This document shows, piece after piece, positions 45,601-56,024 of a stretch of 64,000 nucleotides of DNA. The DNA comes from Isoetes taiwanensis (Eukaryota > Streptophyta > Lycopodiopsida > Isoetales > Isoetaceae). Under the pieces are notes generated by a model. That model did no database searches. It was given only the letters and a program-made list of their open reading frames with translations, and was not told where the DNA came from. The DNA is taken from NCBI GenBank assembly GCA_021234155.1, contig JAJEKV010000104.1, positions 1,247,900 to 1,311,899 on the forward strand, given 5' to 3'. A program made the position numbers and the translations under genes. The stretch's first letter is position 1. Each line of letters begins with the position of its first letter.

Positions 45601-46729
45601 CACCTCCAAGGATGCGCCAGGAGCATGTTAGGTCCAGACCTAACTGGTCTCTCGCGCATGCTTAGAGGGGTCACCCCATATGAACCCTAGAACTCGGTCT
45701 TAGGAGCCCCAAATTGTAAAATAAAAGATGAAATTCCGCTTAAAAAGCTCTAGAAAGCTAGATTTGTGTGTTTAAACACAGAAAAACATTAAGTAAAAGT
45801 CATTTTGGAGCAACACCTCTAAGGGTGCGCCAGGGCATAGTTAGGTCATGACCTAACACCCTTCTCGCACACGCTTAGAGGGGTCCCCTAAAAGTGACCT
45901 CGGAATTTGATCAAAACTTACTCAAATTGTAAAAGTAATGATAGAATCTTGCTTAGAATGCCTAAATTAGTGGGAAACGCATGTTAATTGGTGTAAATTG
46001 GATAAGTTTAGAGCAAAAAGGGCCAACACCTCTAAGGGTGCGCCAGGGCATAGTTAGGTCTGGACCTAACACCCTCCTCGCGCATGCTTAGAGGGGTTCG
46101 GGAGAAAATAGTTGAAGAAGACCTAGCTTCGATTCGAGATATGGAGGATTTCATCAACAAACCAAGAAAATAAGCAAGGCAGAGATGGAGGTCGTGCAAC
46201 ACTTTGAAGACTCATTGGCGTGCACGCTCCACGCTCTCACTGTGACACCGAAAGACATGAGACTGGCCAAATACATCAAGAGGACAGATAAATAGAACAG
46301 ATGCTACTTTTTGTAACTAATAGGCTTATATGTAAGGTGTGAAAATTTTGAATACTAAGGATATATAGTTGTTTAAAAGGTGCAGTGTAGTAAATATAGT
46401 AGAAGTTAAGGAGCAAATGGGAAATTTTGGGTAAAAAGAGGCCAACACCTCTAAGGGTGCGCCAGGGCATAGTTAGGTCTGGACCTAACACCCTCCTCGC
46501 GCACGCTTAGAGGGGTCCAGCCAACTGGACCCTTGATCAGCCACTTACCTGCCCCAAATGAAGTAAATAAGCAAAGAAACTAGCAGTTCAGAAGAAAATA
46601 AGTAGGAATTCACGTCTTTAAACTTGTTTTTGGCATCCATTAGACATAAAAGGACCAACACCTCCAAGAGTGCGCCAGAGGCCACTTAGGTCCCAACCTA
46701 ACTATGCTCTCGCGCATGCTTAGAGGGGT
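45601..46729 (+). repeat. Five 71-bp hairpin modules on a 213-bp lattice
   Basis: The modules are 45601-45671, 45814-45884, 46027-46097, 46446-46516 and 46659-46729, each exactly 71 bp. Starts are 213, 213, 419 and 213 apart, so one position (near 46240) is vacant. Each module folds on itself: an outer CCTCTAAG/CTTAGAGG stem, an inner TGCGC/GCGCA stem and an apical TTAGGTC/GACCTAA stem. The 142-bp spacers are only distantly alike. The array lies in the retrotransposon leader, between the primer-binding site and any gag. Confidence 0.92.
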
Positions 46730-47618
46730 CCGATTTTTCAAACCCCATAACTTGAGCTACAGAGCTCCAAATCACCTGAAATTTGTTGCAATAGGACCGT
46801 TAGATAGCCTAGAATCCATTTATGACCTCAAATTAGGCTAGAAATGTCAAACCCCAGCTCAAAATGACCAAAATTGCTCAAACCCTTGAATTGTTTTTCC
46901 AAACTGTGGTTTGTTTGCAAATAGAAGCATACCCCTTAGTACCTCACAAGTATTGCTCTCGGCTCAAAGCTGATGCCTTACTCCTAGATAGAAGTGCCCA
47001 AGAACACCCCTTTGTTATAGTCATCTAGACCTCAGCATAGCAACCCAAGTCCAACTGTTGGTACATCACCTCTGCTCATGCCAAAGGCATAAACCTTGAC
47101 CTAATTTTGTGTCCTTCTAATAGAGTTTGACCTATACAGCCGCCACATTGACACTCCCTATTGCCAGGATACCTAGAAAGGAGTTAGAGTCTAGAGCTGC
47201 CCAAGTCACTCCATGTGTATAGATTGGACTCCCCCAAACCAACTTTGCTAGGACCTTAGAGTATGCCTCAAACATCATGGAGGTTTTGCAAAACAACCCT
47301 CATTTCATGCCATACCACACGTCCTAATGTCCATAGACTTGGAGATTATAGATATGTCTCCAAAATCTTGCTTTCGAGCCATCTTGCTTGCTTATAGAGC
47401 CCAAAATGTTGTAGGAGAGCCCTTCAAGTGGACCCTTAGACTCTAGAATATACGAGTGTTGCTTTCGAAGTACAGGGCCAGAGCCACAGAAGAGCTAGAG
47501 GCGCAACTTCTTGAAGACATCAAGGTCCCAGCCCAAGAGAGGGAAGCACAACGACAAATACCTCAACTGACAAACGAGTAGAACAAGACAGCACCGGCCT
47601 ATCATCAATCTTCATCAA

Positions 47619-48113
47619 ATGGGAAGAATATTTGGTAACCAACGGCATCAAGAATTTTCTAGATGTCAACCTCCCGGTTACCACGTCCACGAGGTCACAT
47701 CAGAAAGAGGATCTCGACGCCTTCACCAACTCGACACACATGAGTTTCAAATGGAAGAATGCAAGGCAGCAAAATACAGGTGCAGGAAGACGTTAGACAT
47801 CGATGCCACGTTGGCATCACGAGCTAAGGTCAGAGGGCATAATCTTTCATCGAGGAGAGAAGTCATGACGACACAAGAGCGTATAGAAACCGGAGGGAAG
47901 ACAACCACGACCTTGCAGCCCAGCAGCTCAAGCGAATGTAATGCAACGTCAACAAAAGGAGCAACCAAGCTAAGCAACCACAAAGCATCTAAGGTTGACC
48001 AAGACGAGCTTCCGGCTCCCTTGCACCAGCAGGAGAACTTTCATCGGTTCCAAAAAGTAGGAGACCATGAGGGGAAGGAGACGCATATCGGGGAAGGAAC
48101 ATCTCCAACTTGA
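47619..48113 (+). other. Unrecognised ORF in the retrotransposon interior
   Basis: A 164-codon ATG frame, repeated in shorter form at 50442-50798. It is hydrophilic and rich in Thr, Ser, Glu, Lys and Arg (VHEVTSERGSRRLHQLD), with no known domain. It lies between the hairpin leader and an inserted LTR. It could be a gag remnant of the TGTGACG-family element or not coding at all. Confidence 0.25.
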
Positions 48114-48395
48114 AGGCCTATATCAGCATTAGGGGCAAGATCATGAAGGAGAATATTCCGCTCGAACAAGAATTCAGGACCCAGAAACACCTAGAAACCA
48201 AAGGAAGGACGACTTTACTACGTCAGCCAAGGAGTGCGAGACTCGAATGGATAGGACCCAAAGGACGGAGGAGACGACCTAGCCAGCAGGTACGAATCAC
48301 GCAAAGGCAACCAGAAGGAGCTAGGGTAGGTGCAATGGAGATGATCACACTTCCAAGCACAGGAGAGGCACCTCGGAATGAAGCAAAGCCCAATC

Positions 48396-48986
48396 TGTTA
48401 GTCCTGTGCCTCCTGGTACAGGAAAATTCATGCATACGACGGACCAAGTCAAGTCCAAGGATCCACAGTCAGGCACGGGTCAGTCGTCAAAGGCCCAGCA
48501 AAAGACCAAGCAGCAGAGCACGCAGTCAAAGCCTGCGTCTGCTACCAAGAGGCGGCGCTCAGACAAATGACGGCCCGTCACCGCCTGCGTCAGCGTCAGC
48601 GTGATTCCAGACACCTCAAGAGGCACCGCCAGCATTCCTGCAAATCAGGCCTCCTTCCAGGAGTCGGCACCGAAATCAGTCAGAGTGTCTATATTGGGCC
48701 AAAGGCCATTGTACTATATATATGAGTAGAGCTAGCACATGAGTTTTTAGATGAGTTTTGAGTCTTGTCTCATTTCAGTTTTCTCTCGATTGCGAGAGCT
48801 CATGTATCTTCATTGACATCAAGGAAGCTTATTATTGTGATCTCATTGTTCTCTTTTGTTTTCTTTTCCCTTTTCCTTGTCTTTCTTGCAAATCCCGCGT
48901 GACATAGTCCCCGGATTCTCCTGTTAGATCCAAGGGTCCTCACAGAGGGCTGTCTTGCAGGAGTTCCCGAACCCAGACCCCAAACA
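48396..48986 (+). mobile_element. Athila-like LTR (in unit 1)
   Basis: Starts TGTTAGTCC, ends CCAAACA, 591 bp. It has a TATA box (ACTATATATATGAG near 48714) and is followed by a primer-binding site and gag. Same family as 30144-30748. Confidence 0.9.
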
Positions 48987-48987
48987 C

Positions 48988-49007
48988 TGTCGCCGCTGCC
49001 GGGTCTG
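48988..49007 (+). other. Primer-binding site of the Athila-like LTR (unit 1)
   Basis: TGTCGCCGCTGCCGGG follows the LTR by one base and resembles the tRNA-Asp-type site of plant Athila elements. Confidence 0.6.
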
Positions 49008-49027
49008 ATTTTTCTTTTCCTTCCATC

Positions 49028-49670
49028 ATGTCGGCTCGAGGTTTCACTCCTGAAGAACTTCTTTGCCAAACGGCGGCTCGACTGGAGCGCCATCAACGAC
49101 GCGAGGCTGTTCGGGATATGTATGACACTGCTTATGACATTGAGGGAGGTCGTATCCGCTCACGCGCTCAGTCGGCACCTCCTACCCCTCGTGCTCATTC
49201 TCGACCAGGGTCTCCCCCTGTGTGTCGTCATTGTTCACAACCGCAATCTCCACAACATACCCCTGTTCAGCCCACGCCTCACTATTTCCAGACTCCTGAC
49301 AGCACCTATATCAACATCCCTTCAGGTCACACCCCGCTTCCGTCACAACCTTCTTCACCTCCTGGTGGGATGGGCTACCATCAAGTGTCTTTTGGCCCTA
49401 CCCACGTTCACGACTTTTAGTCTTCTCCATCTTTTCAGCATGCTCTTCCTGTCTATCAGACCACTGATCTCAAGCCTCATGAGGATGGCTCCCACGGACC
49501 TTCCCCACCAGATGCTGCTTTTGGTGAACCCCAAGTTTTTTCGGTTCCACCTCCTTGCTCTCAGTCTCAGACTGTACCACCTCTTTATGCTTCTGCATAT
49601 CCTCAGCCAAATCCCCCTATCTATGCGCCAGTTCCGCCTTCATCGCCCTCTCATAATTTGAAGTTGACTT
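49028..49670 (+). pseudogene. Athila-like gag N-terminus, cut by the tandem duplication
   Basis: The ATG opens a 130-codon frame (MSARGFTPEELLCQTAARLERH, then Ser/Pro/Gln-rich) that stops at TAG 49418-49420. Unit 2 has CAG at that point. The gag sequence continues to 49670 and is cut there by the duplication junction, before the conserved gag core. Confidence 0.85.
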
Positions 49671-52488
49671 GGCTAGAAATGTCAAACCCCAGCTCAAAAT
49701 GACCAAAATTGCTCAAACCCTTGAATTGTTTTTCCAAACTGTGGTTTGTTTGCAAATAGAAGCATACCCCTTAGTACCTCACAAGTATTGCTCTCGGCTC
49801 AAAGCTGATGCCTTACTCCTAGATAGAAGTGCCCAAGAACACCCCTTTGTTATAGTCATCTAGACCTCAGCATAGCAACCCAAGTCCAACTGTTGGTACA
49901 TCACCTTTGCTCATGCCAAAGGCATAAACCTTGACCTAATTTTATGTCCTTCTAATAGAGTTTGACCTATACAGCCGCCACATTGACACTCCCTATTGCC
50001 AGGATACCTAGAAAGGAGCTAGAGTCTAGAGCTGCCCAAGTCACTCCATGTGTATAGATTGGACTCCCCCAAACCAACTTTGCTAGGACCTTAGAGTATG
50101 CCTCAAACATCATGGAGGTTTTGCAAAACAACCCTCATTTCATGCCATACCACACGTCCTAATGTCCATAGACTTGGAGATTATAGATATGTCTCCAGCA
50201 ATGCTGCTCGAGCCATCTTGCTTGCTTATAGAGCCCAAAATGTTGTAGGAGAGCCCTTCAAGTGGACCCTTAGACTCTAGAATATACGAGTGTTGCTTTC
50301 GAAGTACAGGGCCAGAGCCAGAGGCGCAACTTCTTGAAGACATCAAGGTCCCAGCCCAAGAGAGGGAAGCACAACGACAAATACCTCAACTGACAAACGA
50401 GTAGAACAGGACAGCACCGGCCTATCATCAATCTTCATCAAATGGGAAGAATATTTGGTAACCAACGGCATCAAGAATTTTCTAGATGTCAACCTCCTGG
50501 TTACCACGTCCACGAGGTCACATCAGAAAGAGGATCTCGACGCCTTCACCAACTCGACACACATGAGTTTCAAATGGAAGAATGCAAGGCAGCAAAATAC
50601 AGGTGCAGGAAGACGTTAGACATCGATGCCACGTTGGCATCACGAGCTAAGGTCAGAGGGCATAATCTTTCATCGAGGAGAGAAGTCATGACGACACAAG
50701 AGCGTATAGAAACCGGAGGGAAGACAACCCGCGACCTTGCAGCCCAAAGAAGCTCAGCGAATGTAATGCAACGTCAACAAAAGGAGCAACCAAGCTAAGC
50801 AACCACAAAGCATCTAAGGCTGACCAAGACGAGCTTCCAGCTCCCTTGCACCAGCAGGAGAACTTTCATCGGTTCCAAAAAGTAGGAGACCATGAGGGGA
50901 AGGAGACGCATATCGGGGAAGGAACATCTCCAACTTGAAGGCCTATATCAGCATTAGGGGCAAGATCAAGGAGGAGAATATTCCGCTCGAACAAGAATTC
51001 ATGACCCAGAAACACCTAGAAACCAAAGGAAGGACGACTTTACTACGTCAGCCAAGGAGTGCGAGACTCGAATGGATAGGACCCAAAGGGCCGGAGGAGA
51101 CGACCTAGCCAGCCAGTACGAATCACGCAAAAGGCAACCTTAAGGAGCTAGGGTAGGTGCAATGGAGATGATCACACTTCCAAGCCGCGGGAGAGGCACC
51201 TCGAATGAAGCAAAGCCCAATCTGTTAGTCCCATTGCCTCCCAGTACAGGGGAAAATTCATGCATACGACGGACCAAGTCAAGTCCAAGGATCCACATCG
51301 AGGCGGTCGGTCGTCAAAGGCCCGGCAAAAAAGACCAAGCGGCCGAGCACTTGCAAAAACTGCGTCACGCTACCAAGAGGCGGCGCTCCGGACAAATGGC
51401 GGCCCGTCACACTTTCTTGTCGGCGTCAGCGTGATTCCGAGCACTTCAAGAGGCACCGCCAACATTTCCTGCAAATCGGGCCTCCTTCCGAGAGTTACGA
51501 AAATCGATCGGAGTGTCTATATTGGGCCAAAGGCCATTGTACTATATATATGAGTAGAGCTAGCACATGAGTTTTTAGATGAGTTTTGAGTCTTGTCTCA
51601 TTTCAGTTTTCTCTCGATTCAGAGCTCATGTATCTTCATTGACATCAAGGAAGCTTATTATTGTGATCTCATTGTTCTCTTTTGTTTTCTTTTCCCTTTT
51701 CCTTGTCTTTCTTGTAAATCCCGCGTGACATAGTCCCCGGATTCTCTTGTTAGATCAAGGGTCCTCACGGAGGCTGTCTTGCGGGGAGTTCGAACCCGGA
51801 CCCCAAACACTATCGCCCGCTGCGGGTCTGATTTTTCTTTTCCTTCCATCATGTCGGCTCGAGGTTTCACTCTGAAGAACTTCTTTGCCAAGCGGCGGCT
51901 CGACCGGGCGCCATCAGCGGCGAGGCTGTTCGGGATATGTATGACCGCGCTTATGACATTGAGGGAGGTCGTATCGCTCCACCCTTCGGTCGGCACCTCC
52001 TACCCCTCGTGCTCATTCTCGACCCGGGGTCTCCCCACAGTATTGTCGTCATTGTTCTACAACCGCAATCTCCACAACATACCCCTGTTCAGCCCGCCTC
52101 ACTATTTCCGGACTCGGCGGCACCTATATCAACATCCCTTCAGGTCACACCCCGCTTCCGTCACAACCTTCTTCACCTCCTGGTGGGATGGGCTACCATC
52201 AAGTGTCTTTTGGCCCTACCCACGTTCACGACTTTCAGTCTTCTCCATCTTTTCAGCATGCTCTTCCTGTCTATCAGACCACTGATCTCAAGCCTCATGA
52301 GGATGGCTCCCAAGGCCCTTCCCCACCAGATGCTGCTTTTGGTGGACCCCAAGTTTTTTCGGTTCCACCTCCTTGCTCTCAGTCTCAGACTGTACCACCT
52401 CTTTATGCTTCTGCATATCCTCCGCCAAATCCCCCTATCTATGCGCCAGTTCCGCCTTCATCGCCCTCTCATAATTTGAAGTTGACTT
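49671..52488 (+). repeat. Tandem duplication, unit 2
   Basis: Repeats 46836-49670. The first ~1.5 kb and last ~340 bp are nearly identical to unit 1. The part at about 51180-52150 is peppered with indels and CAG-to-CGG-type changes. Confidence 0.93.
51223..51809 (+). mobile_element. Athila-like LTR (in unit 2)
   Basis: Begins TGTTAGTCC and ends CCCAAACA. It matches 48396-48986 with many small differences concentrated at CAG/CTG sites. The TATA box is intact (near 51542). The primer-binding site that follows is altered. Confidence 0.88.
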
Positions 52489-52687
52489 ATCCCACTTTTG
52501 GCAACACTAAAGGCAAACCTCTGGATCAAAGTGCTTCGGCACTTATGGAGGAATTTGAAGCCTTGGCCATTCTGAACGGTCATGCGCAGCCACAACTCAA
52601 ATTTCATATCTTTTCGACCACGCTCAGAGGCGCCCCTCATCAGTGGTTAATGGCCAATAAGAGTCATGGAAACAAAGTTGGCAAGAA
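51851..52687 (+). pseudogene. Athila-like gag N-terminus, frameshifted
   Basis: It begins MSARGFT but shifts frame at once. The normal frame is recovered at 52188-52670 (GMGYHQVSFGPTHVHDFQ, Pro/Ser/Gln-rich, then FEALAILNGHAQPQLKFH). A one-base deletion near 52668 (CATGG where the 30-kb copy has CATTGG) shifts it again into the frame that continues from 52688. Confidence 0.85.
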
Positions 52688-54721
52688 ATGGAAACTGCCT
52701 TTCTGTCTCATTATGGCACCACGGACGATGATCAGTTACTCCTCAAGCAACTCAATGACCTTCAACAAGAGCCCACGGAGTCCGCCCGGGATTTTGCGGA
52801 CCGCCTTCACATTCTCGTCAGTAAACTCCAGGAGTACCCCACGCAAAGCCAGATCCTCGTCTGGTTTCTGCAGGGCCTTCCTCCTGCCATTCGACTCATG
52901 ACAGAATACCTGCGTCCCAAATCTTTGGAGCAGGCCATTGAATTGGTCAATCACTCGGTCAATGTTTCTTCTCGGGGTGTTGCTCTGCAGGAACTCCCTT
53001 TCATGCCCCCCGTCATGGTTCCTCAGAACTCTGTTCAACCTCAACAAGCAAATCCACAACGCGCTCACATCTGGTGTACTATTTGTAAACATCAAGGTCA
53101 TCTGGCAAATGAATGCAACGCCTCCAATGGCCCTCCTCATTGTAAAAGATGCAATATGTGCAATCATGCCACGGAAGAATGCACGCGATCTCTTCCTACA
53201 CCTTTTCGTAATAAAATGGTCTTTCGAGTCCAGACCACGCCTCAACAACAACCGTCATATCAGCCTCAGCAATATCCAGCTCAACAACCGCAGCAGTATC
53301 CACAACCGCAGCAGTATCAACAAATGCAGCCATCTCAGCAGTCACGGGGACAAGGCAACCGTCCTCCGTTTGATCCTTTCAAGGCTCAATGTTATCATTG
53401 TCATGAATGGGGTCACACCACCACGGCGTGTCCTCAACTGCCTCAAGTTCAAGTTCAACTTCCAGGTTCCAATCAACCGGCTTCTGTCCGTCTCACGGCT
53501 TATCAACTCTGGGTGGCCAACGGGAAACAGGGCCCTCGTCCTGTTTTGAGAAAGCCTCCTCGGCCGCCTCAACAACAGCGACCTCAGCAAGCCGCGTCTA
53601 CTTCCAATCCTATGGATCAACAAGCTCAGGAGGAAATTTATCAGGCTCTCAACCCTCCTGTCCAACAGTCAAATTGGGTTGGTCTTGTCTCGCGTCACAC
53701 ACGGGCTTCACGCCCTTTGACCATTATTCCTCATGACACGCAACCTGCTTTTGCTGTGGAAACTGTCCCTCATGATGATGATAAAAAAGTTCACTTCGCA
53801 CCTGATCTTGACAAACTTATGCCTCACGTCATGCCTAAAGTGAGACAAAGTATTCTGAAACTCATGCAGGCTGCGGAAGGTCGAACACTGGCAAATGTTC
53901 ATGCCACCACGAGAGCTCAGCAGCGTCAGGCAGCACCGTCGTCATCTACCAGTGCACGCTCTCAGCCATATCCAAATATTGCTGCTGAGGTCGAGCTTCT
54001 CAAAGAAGTTTCTGCTTCTTTACCACAGTCCCCAGCTCCATTGGACCCTGCGGACCCCTTTTCACATGTTCCCTTGGAACTTCAGGAAGAACTTGCCAAG
54101 ATCAAGATTCCCTTGAGCCTGGCCACTATTTTGAAACTCTGTCCAGCTCTCAAAGATCAGTTACCTCTTCCCACGGTTCTGGTTGGAGCTGTTGCGACTT
54201 CAACACCCACGGTGCATGCCACGGTGGGCAATCAACATATCAATCATGTCCAAATTGATGGTGGTAGTGTCGTCAATCTCATTACTGATAAACTCAGGAA
54301 GCAATTGGGCATCAAACAATTATACCATGCCCCTTATGACATCAAATTGGCAAATGGCCATATCACGCGCCCTCAAGGCGTCACTCCTCTTCTCCACATC
54401 AGCATTGGTGATCTCAAATTCCCCTTGGAATTTGGTGTTTGGAAAGCAGGAGAAGATCCTGGTGATTATGAAATGCTGGTTGGACGACCTTTTCTCCGCC
54501 AGGCTAAGAGTATTCATTACTGGGCCACGGACCAACTTGTTATCACTGATGGCCATCTCAACGCCATCATGGATCTGGAAACTGGCCAATTGATCTCTGT
54601 CAAGAATGCTGAACCTTCCATCTCAGACACTGACTCTGAAGAAGCCCAAAATATTTATCATGTTCAAGCTCCTCCAGCGGGTCTACCTCTCTCCTCTTAC
54701 CCTGAGTATGCTGATCCCTGA
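52688..54721 (+). CDS. Athila-like gag (C-terminal part) and protease
   Basis: A 677-codon frame; its ATG is internal to gag. Residues 1-90 are the gag core (ESARDFADRLHIL, QILVWFLQGLPPAIRL). Three CX2CX4HX4C knuckles begin near residues 130 (CTICKHQGHLANEC), 152 (CKRCNMCNHATEEC) and 235 (CYHCHEWGHTTTAC); more than one or two is uncommon. A Gln-rich linker lies between the last two. The retropepsin-like part has QIDGGSVVNLI near residue 520 (DGG in place of DTG) and MLVGRPFLRQA. The frame ends with TGA at 54719-54721, in phase with the next pol frame. Confidence 0.92.
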   Translation: METAFLSHYGTTDDDQLLLKQLNDLQQEPTESARDFADRLHILVSKLQEYPTQSQILVWFLQGLPPAIRLMTEYLRPKSLEQAIELVNHSVNVSSRGVALQELPFMPPVMVPQNSVQPQQANPQRAHIWCTICKHQGHLANECNASNGPPHCKRCNMCNHATEECTRSLPTPFRNKMVFRVQTTPQQQPSYQPQQYPAQQPQQYPQPQQYQQMQPSQQSRGQGNRPPFDPFKAQCYHCHEWGHTTTACPQLPQVQVQLPGSNQPASVRLTAYQLWVANGKQGPRPVLRKPPRPPQQQRPQQAASTSNPMDQQAQEEIYQALNPPVQQSNWVGLVSRHTRASRPLTIIPHDTQPAFAVETVPHDDDKKVHFAPDLDKLMPHVMPKVRQSILKLMQAAEGRTLANVHATTRAQQRQAAPSSSTSARSQPYPNIAAEVELLKEVSASLPQSPAPLDPADPFSHVPLELQEELAKIKIPLSLATILKLCPALKDQLPLPTVLVGAVATSTPTVHATVGNQHINHVQIDGGSVVNLITDKLRKQLGIKQLYHAPYDIKLANGHITRPQGVTPLLHISIGDLKFPLEFGVWKAGEDPGDYEMLVGRPFLRQAKSIHYWATDQLVITDGHLNAIMDLETGQLISVKNAEPSISDTDSEEAQNIYHVQAPPAGLPLSSYPEYADP

Positions 54722-55258
54722 GGTGACATGACGCTCGATCAGGACCAGGCCGTGGCGGCTCTCTTGGACCCTTACCTGGCTTCCTGCAATCGCATTCAAC
54801 GTCTTGATCATTTTTCTGTCCCAATTCACTCTTCAGAAACAGTTGATGTTCATGCCGTCATGCAGCAACCCTTGCTTGATGACGCTCAGCAGCCTCTTTT
54901 CTTCACAACGCAAAATGCTGCTTCTCCCGTCATGCTTCAGGTTCCTGCTCATCAGGTTCAGGACACGGAGGTTGTTCCTCACATTCAAACTCCCGAAGTG
55001 GAAATCGTGGACATAGGAAACAATCAACCCGTCCACTTAGCTGCTAAACTTCCACCAACCTATAAAGCACGCACCGTGACGCTGTTCAAGAAATTCAAAC
55101 ATATTTTTGCTTGGAGCTACATAGACCTTCGAGGTATCAAAAAAGAATTGGGGGAACTCACCATTCCTACCAAATCAGATGCACGCCCAATCTAGCAACG
55201 ACAGTACAGGCTCAACCCAAATTACCGTGACCGCGTCAAGGCTGAAATTGACAAACTC
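54722..55258 (+). pseudogene. Athila-like protease-RT connector
   Basis: The same reading phase continues after the TGA (ATG at 54728) through an acidic linker to ARTVTLFKKFKHIFAWSY. That is the start of the RT module, before a TAG at 55193-55195. Beyond it the phase reads LNPNYRDRVKAEIDKLLAAG, the usual lead into RT. Confidence 0.85.
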
Positions 55259-55978
55259 TTGGCTGCTGGCCTGATTTATGAGGTCAAACATTCTGAATGG
55301 GTGAGCCCCATCGTCATTGCTCTCAAACACAATGGTAAGATCCGCGTTTGCGTGGATTACAGAAAACTCAATCAAGCAATGGAGCGTGATCACTTTCCGC
55401 TTCCTTTCACTGACCAGGTTCTTGAAGAAGTTGCTGGTCATGAGATGTACTCTTTTATGGATGGTTTCTCGGGGTACAATCAGATTTCTATCAAGCAAGA
55501 GGATCAACTCAAAACTACCTTCACCACCCCGTGGGGCACTTTTGCCTACAAGGTGGTCCCTTTTGGCTTGTCAAACTCTCCTTCAACCTTTCAGCGCATC
55601 ATGCTCTCCGTCTTTCAAGACTTTATGAAGGATAAACCTTTTCTTCAGATCTTTCAAGATGATTTTTCTGCCTATAGCTCCATGGAAGATCATTTGGAAA
55701 AATTGGAACTTGTCTTTCAAAAATGTGATGAATCTGGCATTAGTCTCAATCCTGAGAAGTGCACTTTCTGCGTCACCTCAGGCGTTCTGTTGGGTCATGT
55801 GGTCAGTAAAGAAGGCATCACCACGGATCCCGCTAAGATCAGTTGTGTACTGAAAGCTCAAGCACCGTCTAATATCAAAGAGACACGCTCTTTTCTGGGT
55901 AAGGTAAATTACTATTCCACCTTCATTCCTGGACTTGCAGCTATAGCTGACCCCATTCATAAACTCACGGGGGGATAA
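55259..55978 (+). CDS. Athila-like reverse transcriptase
   Basis: The frame shows the RT blocks in order: GKIRVCVDYRKLNQA, FMDGFSGYNQI, TPWGTFAYKVVPFGLSNSPSTF, the catalytic IFQDDFSAYS (near 55651-55670), LNPEKCTFCV and LGHVVSKEGI. FxDDFS in place of YxDDIL is the form seen in Athila/Tat elements and supports that placement. It ends because of one extra G in a six-G run just before 55978. With five G the next frame would follow in phase. The protein copies element RNA into DNA in the virus-like particle. Confidence 0.92.
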   Translation: MAAGLIYEVKHSEWVSPIVIALKHNGKIRVCVDYRKLNQAMERDHFPLPFTDQVLEEVAGHEMYSFMDGFSGYNQISIKQEDQLKTTFTTPWGTFAYKVVPFGLSNSPSTFQRIMLSVFQDFMKDKPFLQIFQDDFSAYSSMEDHLEKLELVFQKCDESGISLNPEKCTFCVTSGVLLGHVVSKEGITTDPAKISCVLKAQAPSNIKETRSFLGKVNYYSTFIPGLAAIADPIHKLTGG

Positions 55979-56024
55979 ATCCACTTGGGCTTGGAATTCC
56001 CAAGCGGAAGCTGCTTTTCAGAAG

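Larger units (their letters stand above)
46836..49670 (+). repeat. Tandem duplication, unit 1
   Basis: Begins GGCTAGAAATGTC and ends TTTGAAGTTGACTT. It contains leader-like DNA, an LTR, a primer-binding site and the gag start. Unit 2 follows with no gap. Confidence 0.93.

Noticed and set aside
45601-46729. CRISPR-like look of equal repeats with different spacers
   Set aside because: Units are 71 bp with 142-bp spacers in a eukaryotic retrotransposon leader, there are no cas genes, and the spacers are related to each other.
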